Shown here one piece after another: positions 1 through 4,761 of a DNA stretch of 5,086 bases. The DNA lies in contig JALTKC010000274.1 of NCBI GenBank assembly GCA_027076245.1, positions 1 to 5,086 of the forward strand. Reading direction: 5' to 3'. Position numbers and translations under genes: made by a program. This stretch comes from Gammaproteobacteria bacterium (GTDB lineage: Bacteria > Pseudomonadota > Gammaproteobacteria > GRL18). Within the stretch, counting starts at the first letter, position 1, and each line of letters starts with the position of its first letter. Below the pieces are notes generated by a model. The model saw only the letters and a list, made by a program, of their open reading frames with translations, made no database searches and was not told the DNA's origin.

Positions 1-1224
1 ATTTCCTTAAGCTCATCACCATTCCCGGCTTTTCTGGACAGTGTGAAATCACAGTTGCAGGAAAGCTATAACCAGGATGACTTAACCGATAAGGGCCTGA
101 AAATATTTACCACCCTTAATCCGCAGGTACAATGGGCGGCTGAACAGGCGCTGAGCAGCCAGTTAAAAAGCATGGGGAAAAAACGTTCTAAACAACTGCA
201 GGGCGCTATTATTGTCAGTCATCGCAATTCTGCAGAGATACTGGCTATTGTGGGGGGTAAAAAGAGTCAGGAAGGTGATTTTAACCGGGCCATGCATGCG
301 CAACGTCCTATTGGCTCATTGGTCAAACCGGCCATATATCTGACGGCATTGCAGCAGGGTTATACTCTGGCCTCTCTGTTAAAAGACCAGGCATTTACCG
401 CCAAAAGTGTTAAGGGTAAATTATGGCAGCCCAAAAACTTTGATCACAAAGAACACGGAACTGTGCCTTTGCATGTGGCTCTGGCCAAGTCCTATAATTT
501 ATCCACTGCCCGGCTGGGTATGGATATAGGTGTGGACAAAGTCCTTAATACTGTTCGTGCACTCGGCGTGCCAACCGATGCATTACCCTATCCGGCGGTG
601 CTGTTGGGTTCTCTGACCTTAACGCCGTTACAGGTTACCCAGATGTACCAGACCCTGGCCGATCAGGGCTTTTATTCCCCCCTGCATGCGATACTGTCGG
701 TACAGGATGAGCAGAATAACACCTTGCAGCAATACCCCTTGCGCGTGGAACAGCGGATCAGTGAAGACCTGACTTATCTTGTTAATGCCAATCTTCAGGA
801 GGTGGTCAGTATGGGAACCGCGAAAGGATTAAGTCATTATCTGCCGTCCCGTTATCAACTGGCTGGAAAAACCGGTACTACTAATGAGCTCAGAGACAGC
901 TGGTTTGCTGGATTCGGCAGTAATCTGCTGGCTGTGGTCTGGCTGGGACGGGATGATAATACGCCGGCTGGCCTGACTGGCTCCTCCGGTGCTCTGAAGG
1001 TCTGGGGCAGGATGATGCAGAAACTGGATGTTGGCGTGCTGGAGCAGAATCAACCGCAGAATATTAAATGGTTCTGGGTGGACTCCCTGCAGCAGGTTAG
1101 GCTTTCCGGGCGCTGTAAAAATGCGGAATATCTGCCTTTTATTAAGGGGACAGAACCGGCCAGGGTTGAGGCATGTGAAACCGGCCGTTTTTCTAACAAC
1201 TGGCTACAACGTTTGTTTCAATAG
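1..1224 (+). CDS. mrcB: Penicillin-binding protein 1B, C-terminal half (5' end off the window)
   Basis: Class A penicillin-binding protein of the PBP1b type, which polymerises and cross-links peptidoglycan at the outer face of the inner membrane. The frame is open from base 1, so 407 residues are visible. The cytoplasmic tail, membrane anchor, UB2H and GT51 glycosyltransferase parts (about half of a typical ~800-residue protein) lie upstream. The transpeptidase domain is complete: SLVK with the acylated serine at codon 316-318, SYN at 490-498, and KTGT at 868-879. Flanking blocks such as NRAM, RPIGSLVKPAIYLTAL and LAGKTGTTNE match PBP1b rather than PBP1a. Two cysteines near the C-terminus (window residues 372 and 392) bracket an LPF segment; the equivalent pair in E. 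coli PBP1b may form a disulfide. The tail is shorter than in E. coli. A GTG at 43 has no ribosome site and sits inside the conserved linker, so it is not the start. The TPR lipoprotein gene follows after 48 bases and is probably its activator. Confidence 0.96.
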   Translation: MSLSSSPFPAFLDSVKSQLQESYNQDDLTDKGLKIFTTLNPQVQWAAEQALSSQLKSMGKKRSKQLQGAIIVSHRNSAEILAIVGGKKSQEGDFNRAMHAQRPIGSLVKPAIYLTALQQGYTLASLLKDQAFTAKSVKGKLWQPKNFDHKEHGTVPLHVALAKSYNLSTARLGMDIGVDKVLNTVRALGVPTDALPYPAVLLGSLTLTPLQVTQMYQTLADQGFYSPLHAILSVQDEQNNTLQQYPLRVEQRISEDLTYLVNANLQEVVSMGTAKGLSHYLPSRYQLAGKTGTTNELRDSWFAGFGSNLLAVVWLGRDDNTPAGLTGSSGALKVWGRMMQKLDVGVLEQNQPQNIKWFWVDSLQQVRLSGRCKNAEYLPFIKGTEPARVEACETGRFSNNWLQRLFQ

Positions 1225-1261
1225 TGTAAAATAGTTGAAACTACCTGTTTGTTTCAATTAC

Positions 1262-1266
1262 TGAGG
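1262..1266 (+). promoter_or_regulatory. Ribosome binding site fixing the lipoprotein start
   Basis: TGAGG lies 6 bases before the ATG at 1273. An in-frame TTG at 1249 would add eight residues (MFQLLRLS) ahead of the signal peptide and has no comparable ribosome site, so ATG 1273 is preferred. Confidence 0.6.
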
Positions 1267-1272
1267 CTGTCA

Positions 1273-1803
1273 ATGTTTAAAATATACTTGCTAATCCTGT
1301 TTATAATCAGTCTGATTAATGGCTGCAGTTCAGTTGACTACTCACGTGACAGGACAATGGGCAGTGCCCCACCGGTAATTGAACAAAGCCGTTCCGAGGA
1401 TGCCGTCAGCTCTGAAGAGGTTTACCAACCAAAAGTGATAACTACAGCGGCAGTCAGCCAGGGCGCCATATCTCCCCGAGTTTCAGCCAAACCACCTGCC
1501 AGTCGTAGTGCAGTGCTTGATCTCCTTAAGCAGTCAAAAGCAGCGATTGATCAGGGCAACTATAATGAAGCGGAAAGTCTGTTAAAAAGGGCGTTAAGAA
1601 TAGAACCGGATAATGCCTGGATCTGGCATAATATGGCGGTGTTACAATTTTATCGTGAGAATTATCAGCAGGCGGTTCAACAGGCATTAAAATCCAATAA
1701 TCTTGCAAAAAACAATCAGAAATTAAAGTCGAATAATTACAAAGTCATAAAACAGAGCTATATTAAACTGGGTGAACCTGAAAAAGCAGCTCGGTATAAA
1801 TAA
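1273..1803 (+). CDS. lpoP: TPR-repeat outer-membrane lipoprotein, probable PBP1b activator LpoP
   Basis: A 176-residue lipoprotein. Residues 1-17 form a short lipoprotein signal peptide (MFK, then a hydrophobic stretch) ending in a lipobox, INGC, with Cys18 as the lipidated residue. Ser at +2 rather than Asp predicts sorting to the outer membrane. Residues ~20-75 are rich in Ser, Pro, Ala and Glu and look unstructured, suited to spanning the periplasm. From ~78 to the end there are two clear tetratricopeptide repeats (around QGNYNEAESLLKRALRIEPD and the NMAVLQFYRENYQQAVQQAL block), then a degenerate third. In Pseudomonas aeruginosa the PBP1b activator LpoP is a TPR lipoprotein, functionally replacing the unrelated enteric LpoB. 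The position directly after mrcB, a lipobox and a C-terminal TPR fit that family. The visible facts are lipobox, TPR and neighbour; activation of PBP1b is inferred. The alternative is a generic TPR lipoprotein. It is probably co-transcribed with mrcB. Confidence 0.75.
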   Translation: MFKIYLLILFIISLINGCSSVDYSRDRTMGSAPPVIEQSRSEDAVSSEEVYQPKVITTAAVSQGAISPRVSAKPPASRSAVLDLLKQSKAAIDQGNYNEAESLLKRALRIEPDNAWIWHNMAVLQFYRENYQQAVQQALKSNNLAKNNQKLKSNNYKVIKQSYIKLGEPEKAARYK

Positions 1804-1968
1804 AATCAACGCTTTCTGATAAAATGAGTGTTTAAAATCAGAGCGGAGAGGAAGTAACAAGAAAAGACAAGACAAGGTTTATTTATAGTTTGATTTAAAT
1901 CAGAGGATAATGCCTGGTTAAATGTTAAGTTTGCTGAAATTATCCATCCTGCAGGAAATTTTTAAAAT
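1804..1968 (+). other. Non-coding gap carrying the control region of the sensor gene
   Basis: This is 165 AT-rich bases between the lipoprotein stop and the PilJ-domain gene. I see no conserved coding frame. It holds an imperfect inverted repeat (TCTGAT at 1815-1820 with ATCAGA at 1837-1842, no T-run after it), a related segment repeated at 1831-1843 and 1894-1905 (TTTAAA(A)TCAGAG), and the FNR-like box listed separately. No convincing terminator for mrcB-lpoP is visible, so read-through into the next gene is possible. Confidence 0.6.
1890..1903 (+). promoter_or_regulatory. FNR/ANR-type binding box
   Basis: TTGATTTAAATCAG matches the FNR/ANR consensus TTGAT-N4-ATCAA at 9 of 10 defined bases; only the last is different. 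Its centre (1896.5) lies 72 bases before the ATG at 1969. If it sits at the usual activating position of -41.5, transcription would start near 1938, giving a ~30-base leader. The expected -10 region (about 1925-1931) is AT-rich but only weakly like TATAAT. It would place the PilJ-domain gene, and perhaps the two genes after it, under low-oxygen activation. A CRP-type factor with similar half-sites (such as Dnr) is an alternative reader. Confidence 0.6.
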
Positions 1969-2796
1969 ATGGTTATAAACATGAAAACAAATCAATGCCA
2001 AGTTTATGTTACCGGTTCGTTGTTCAGTCTTATCCTGTTTGGTTTTATGCTGCTGGGTATCGGGTATTCTCCAGATACTATGGCTGTTCCGCAAATCAGT
2101 GAATTAAAGCTTAATAACGCCATTAACCGTGCTGGTTTACAGCGTATGCTTACTCAGCGGATGTTAAAGTCCTACGCTCAACTGGGGCAGGATCAGTTTT
2201 ATATAGAACCGGATAAGAAATTACAGGATGCCGTAACACGTTATGAGCAGGGGCTGGATTTTCTAAAAGACTTTGAACAGGTGCCCGGCGTTAAGGACTC
2301 ACTGCAGGAAATTAATTCCATGTGGCCCCTGTATAAAAGTATGATTCTGGGTGAGCCAACCCGGGCTAAAGTACCAGAACTGGTTAAAATAAATGAAAAA
2401 CTACTGTCCTTATCACACCAGATCGTACTGAAACTGGAAAACTTTTCCGGTAAGGAGCTGGGTAAAGTGGTCAATGTTTCCGGCCGTCAGCGGATGCTCA
2501 GTCAGCGTATTGAACTGTTTTACCTGCTACGTAACTGGGGCTTTACTGAACCTTTCTATCTGGATGAACTGGCCAAAGCCCGTAAACAGTTTACGGAGGG
2601 GCTTGAATACCTGAATAATTATCAGGGTAACACCCCTGAAATCAAGGCTCTGCTGGATAAAGCCGGCAAGTCCTACCGCCTGTTTGAACACTCACTGGAT
2701 AAAAACGGTAATGCCTTCCTGGTGTCTCTTACGGTTCGCCAGCTCTTGAAATTTATGAATGATGCAACCAACCTGTATAGTAAGTTACAGAAATAA
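1969..2796 (+). CDS. Exported tandem PilJ/NarX-type sensor-domain protein
   Basis: A 275-residue protein of the 'type IV pili methyl-accepting chemotaxis transducer N-terminal domain' family (PF13675). An N-terminal hydrophobic segment (~residues 14-33) is a signal peptide or single membrane anchor; TMA at 37-39 is a possible cleavage site. The rest is helical and holds two copies of the family motif: NRAGLQRMLTQR at 53-64 and NVSGRQRMLSQR at 169-180. Both align without gaps to the P-box of the nitrate sensor NarX. Arg59/Arg175 fall at NarX Arg54 and Arg64/Arg180 at NarX Arg59. Residue 54 is Arg where NarX has Lys49, while repeat 2 has Val there. No HAMP, kinase, GGDEF or methyl-accepting output domain follows, so it would act in the periplasm by binding a ligand or a partner. 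AGGAA at 1953-1957 lies 11 bases before ATG 1969; ATG 1981 is an alternative start with no better ribosome site. Family and motifs are firm; the ligand is inferred. Confidence 0.85.
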   Translation: MVINMKTNQCQVYVTGSLFSLILFGFMLLGIGYSPDTMAVPQISELKLNNAINRAGLQRMLTQRMLKSYAQLGQDQFYIEPDKKLQDAVTRYEQGLDFLKDFEQVPGVKDSLQEINSMWPLYKSMILGEPTRAKVPELVKINEKLLSLSHQIVLKLENFSGKELGKVVNVSGRQRMLSQRIELFYLLRNWGFTEPFYLDELAKARKQFTEGLEYLNNYQGNTPEIKALLDKAGKSYRLFEHSLDKNGNAFLVSLTVRQLLKFMNDATNLYSKLQK

Positions 2797-2818
2797 CAGA
2801 CACCTTACTTATTAACAC

Positions 2819-2824
2819 AGGCGG
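2819..2824 (+). promoter_or_regulatory. Ribosome binding site for a TTG start
   Basis: AGGCGG, five of six bases of the ideal AGGAGG, ends 4 bases before TTG 2829 (7 bases from the AGG core). No in-frame ATG or GTG lies near, and the first codons already encode the conserved start of the family, so the TTG is very likely used. Confidence 0.6.
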
Positions 2825-2828
2825 TATT

Positions 2829-3959
2829 TTGCGTATAGATGTATTTGATCAAATATCACACATCAAACCCGAGCAATGGAATGCTCTGATCCACGATAAC
2901 AATCCCTTTTTACGCCATGAATTCCTGTCTGCACTGGAAACTCACGGCTGTGTGGGTGAGGAATTCGGCTGGCTGCCCAGACATGTTGCGGTTTATCAGG
3001 ACAATGAACTGGTGGCTGCCATGCCTTTGTACGAAAAGTACAATAGTTATGGTGAATTTGTATTTGATAACGCCCTGGTTCAGGCCTGGCAGCAGCATGG
3101 GCTGCGTTATTTCCCTAAACTGGTTTCGGCCATACCCTACACACCGGCATCCGGTCAGCGTATGCTGGTAAAGCCAGGCCGGGAACAGCAGTACTATCCT
3201 GTGCTCCTGCATGCCCTTAAAGATATTGCCCGGCAACTGGGTGCCAGTGGTGCCCATGTGCTTTTCCCCCAGCCGGAAGAACTTAATTTTCTGCAGCAGC
3301 AGGGGGCCATGCTGCGCCATGACTGCCAGTTCCACTGGCATAATCAGGGCTATGCTGATTTTAATGATTTTCTGGCTCGGCTAAGTTCACGTAAGCGAAA
3401 AAATATTATTAAAGAACGTAAACAGGTGGTTCAAGCAGGTATAACGATAAAATATCTGGACGGATACCAGGCCAGTTCCGATGACTGGCAGAGCATGACC
3501 AATTTTTATAATCAAACCTTTGAAGAAAAATGGGGCATAGCCACTTTAAATTACGGTTTTTTTAAAGAAGTAGCTGAAAAACTGCCCGGCCAGGTATTAC
3601 TGGTGCTGGCACAACAGAATAATCAAACCATTGCCGGTGCCCTTATGTATCGAAGCAACAGGCGCTTATATGGACGCTTCTGGGGTTCTACAAAAAACGT
3701 TAAGGGACTGCACTTTGAAGCCTGTTATTATCAGGGCATAGAATACTGTATCAGGGAAGGCATTCAGGTGTTTGAACCCGGTGCCCAGGGAGAACACAAG
3801 GTAGCTCGCGGTTTTATTCCTGAAATGACCCGTTCTGCACATTTTATGATGCAGGATCATTTTAATGAAGCTATAAAAAATTTTGTTGCTCATGAAAAAG
3901 CGAATGTCATACACTATATTCATACCATGCAGGATAAAATACCTTATCGTAAGTCCTGA
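2829..3959 (+). CDS. FemAB-like GNAT-fold N-acyltransferase (PF04339/DUF482 family)
   Basis: A 376-residue protein, full length for this family of predicted N-acyltransferases (COG3146). It is soluble, with no signal peptide or membrane segment. Family hallmarks appear in order: NPFLRHEFLSALE at 25-37; GWLPRH at 47-52; SYGEFVFD at 73-80; YFPKLVSAIPYTPASGQR at 94-111; the basic SSRKRKNIIKERKQV at 186-200; YGRFWGS at 281-287; LHFEACYYQGIE at 294-305; and FEPGAQGEHKVARGF at 315-329. FemAB relatives transfer aminoacyl groups onto peptidoglycan precursors, but the substrate of this branch is not established, and a cell-wall role cannot be claimed from mrcB being nearby. The start is TTG, supported by a good ribosome site and by conservation from the first residues. 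It begins 32 bases after the PilJ-domain gene and is probably in the same transcript. A DUF938 methyltransferase gene follows 54 bases later. Confidence 0.9.
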   Translation: MRIDVFDQISHIKPEQWNALIHDNNPFLRHEFLSALETHGCVGEEFGWLPRHVAVYQDNELVAAMPLYEKYNSYGEFVFDNALVQAWQQHGLRYFPKLVSAIPYTPASGQRMLVKPGREQQYYPVLLHALKDIARQLGASGAHVLFPQPEELNFLQQQGAMLRHDCQFHWHNQGYADFNDFLARLSSRKRKNIIKERKQVVQAGITIKYLDGYQASSDDWQSMTNFYNQTFEEKWGIATLNYGFFKEVAEKLPGQVLLVLAQQNNQTIAGALMYRSNRRLYGRFWGSTKNVKGLHFEACYYQGIEYCIREGIQVFEPGAQGEHKVARGFIPEMTRSAHFMMQDHFNEAIKNFVAHEKANVIHYIHTMQDKIPYRKS

Positions 3960-4002
3960 TGTTTTCAGACAGAAAGTTGTAAAAATTGAATGTTATAAAT
4001 AA

Positions 4003-4010
4003 TGAGGAAA
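4003..4010 (+). promoter_or_regulatory. Ribosome binding site favouring the TTG start of the methyltransferase
   Basis: TGAGGAAA places a GAGG core 6 bases before TTG 4014. It overlaps the upstream ATG at 4002, which itself has only AT-rich sequence before it and no ribosome site. This is the main reason for choosing TTG over ATG. Confidence 0.5.
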
Positions 4011-4013
4011 GTT

Positions 4014-4619
4014 TTGAAACCTTTTGCAGAATCATGTGAACAGAACAAACAGGTGATCCTGGATGTTATAAAACCGGTGTTAATGGATGCAGATCTTGTT
4101 CTGGAAATTGGCAGCGGTACCGGACAGCATGCTGTGTTTTTTGCCGCCGCCATGCCGCATCTGTTCTGGTACCCCAGTGACCGACAGGAGGCAATTTCCG
4201 GTATCCAGATGTGGCTGGATGAGTATTATGCTCATCCGCAGACACCAGACAATATTGCACCGCCGATAGAACTGGATGTTATGCAGGAAAGCTGGCCGCC
4301 TGTTGAAGCAGATGCTGTGTTTACTGCCAATACTCTGCATATAATGCATTGGCAAGCGGTACAGAAATTATTTGCCGGGGTTTCTAAGGTACTCAATAAG
4401 CAGGGTGATATGCTGATCTACGGCCCTTTTAATTATAACGGCCAGTATACCAGTGACAGCAACCAGCAGTTTGACCAGTGGCTCAAAAACCGTGATCCTC
4501 AAAGCGGTATCCGCGATCTGGATGACCTGCATAAACTGGCAGAGCAAAATAACCTGTACTTAAAACATGATTACCCCATGCCTGCCAATAACCGCATCCT
4601 GCACTGGAAAAAAAACTAA
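4014..4619 (+). CDS. DUF938 class I SAM-dependent methyltransferase
   Basis: A 201-residue cytosolic protein of the DUF938 family (PF06080), with a Rossmann-type SAM fold. Motif I, LEIGSGTGQH, lies at residues 30-39 and is the glycine-rich SAM-binding loop. YPSD at 53-56 ends the second strand and supplies the acidic residue expected to hold the SAM ribose. Further family blocks are LDV (87-89), ANTLHIMHW (105-113), YGPF (136-139), SNQQFD (149-154), GIRDLDDL (165-172) and the C-terminal MPANN (189-193). Length is normal. The substrate is unknown for the family. An ATG at 4002 would add MRKV, but those codons are the ribosome site itself; family members usually begin at the KPF block, so TTG 4014 is preferred and ATG 4002 remains possible. 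It lies 54 bases after the acyltransferase gene with no terminator between, so probably in one operon, and a long stem-loop follows it. Confidence 0.9.
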   Translation: MKPFAESCEQNKQVILDVIKPVLMDADLVLEIGSGTGQHAVFFAAAMPHLFWYPSDRQEAISGIQMWLDEYYAHPQTPDNIAPPIELDVMQESWPPVEADAVFTANTLHIMHWQAVQKLFAGVSKVLNKQGDMLIYGPFNYNGQYTSDSNQQFDQWLKNRDPQSGIRDLDDLHKLAEQNNLYLKHDYPMPANNRILHWKKN

Positions 4620-4638
4620 AACCTGTCACCTAAAACCT
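4616..4638 (+). repeat. Short tandem direct repeat CTAAAACCT
   Basis: CTAAAACCT occurs at 4616-4624 and again at 4630-4638, a spacing of 14 bases. The first copy overlaps the stop of the methyltransferase gene and the second overlaps the base of the stem-loop at 4637. It may be chance in AT-rich sequence or a pair of protein half-sites. Confidence 0.35.
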
Positions 4639-4674
4639 ATGGCGTACCCTAGGTTCTTCTAGGGTGTGCTATAG
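4637..4674 (+). terminator. 16-bp stem-loop, possible terminator or mRNA-end hairpin
   Basis: Bases 4637-4652 pair continuously with 4659-4674 around a six-base loop (GTTCTT). The inner seven pairs (ACCCTAG/CTAGGGT) are perfect and the outer nine include three G-U pairs. It begins 17 bases after the methyltransferase stop, where a terminator would be expected, but the + strand continues TTACAATAAAAAAATC with no T-run. It may be a Rho-assisted terminator, a 3'-end stabilising hairpin, or a protein-binding site. It lies 29 bases before the -35 of the candidate downstream promoter. Confidence 0.5.
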
Positions 4675-4702
4675 TTACAATAAAAAAATCATTTAACTAC
4701 AC

Positions 4703-4731
4703 TTGCCATACTTACTGATAAGACCACTAAT
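4703..4731 (+). promoter_or_regulatory. Candidate sigma70 promoter of the substrate-binding protein gene
   Basis: TTGCCA (4703-4708, five of six to TTGACA), a 17-base spacer, then ACTAAT (4726-4731, four of six to TATAAT). Transcription would start near 4738, leaving a short leader of about 24 bases that includes the AAGGG ribosome site at 4750-4754. No FNR-like box is seen in this gap. Confidence 0.4.
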
Positions 4732-4761
4732 GGATTAAAAACAAATAACAAGGGTTAAATG

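Noticed and set aside
43..45. GTG as a start for a short stand-alone transpeptidase
   Set aside because: The frame is open to base 1, no ribosome site precedes the GTG, and upstream residues match the PBP1b linker.
829..1053. Open frames on the - strand across mrcB, and similar - strand frames at 1526-1708, 2241-2474, 2910-3341, 3666-3923 and 3965-4355
   Set aside because: Each lies opposite a well-supported conserved gene, shows no recognisable domain and has low-complexity or basic composition typical of antisense shadows.
1227..1232. TAAAAT as a -10 box for an lpoP-specific promoter
   Set aside because: No acceptable -35 hexamer at 16-18 bases upstream; co-transcription with mrcB is simpler.
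1211..1258. GTTTC/GAAAC repeats resembling a CRISPR repeat end
   Set aside because: Units are only 8-12 bases, one is inverted, the spacing is irregular and there are no spacers of uniform length. Not an array.
1815..1842. Inverted repeat TCTGAT...ATCAGA after lpoP as a terminator
   Set aside because: Only 6 bp around a 16-base loop, with mismatches inside and GAGCGG rather than a T-run after it.
1922..1978. An 18-codon upstream ORF (MLSLLKLSILQEIFKIWL) ending 2 bases before ATG 1981, possibly a leader peptide coupled to the PilJ-domain gene
   Set aside because: It has no good ribosome site, and if the FNR-driven start is near 1938 its ATG is not in the transcript. Composition is ordinary for AT-rich spacer.
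3977..3999. Promoter between the acyltransferase and methyltransferase genes (TTGTAA and TATAAA)
   Set aside because: The spacer is only 11 bases, too short for sigma70; the TATAAA alone is not enough in AT-rich sequence.
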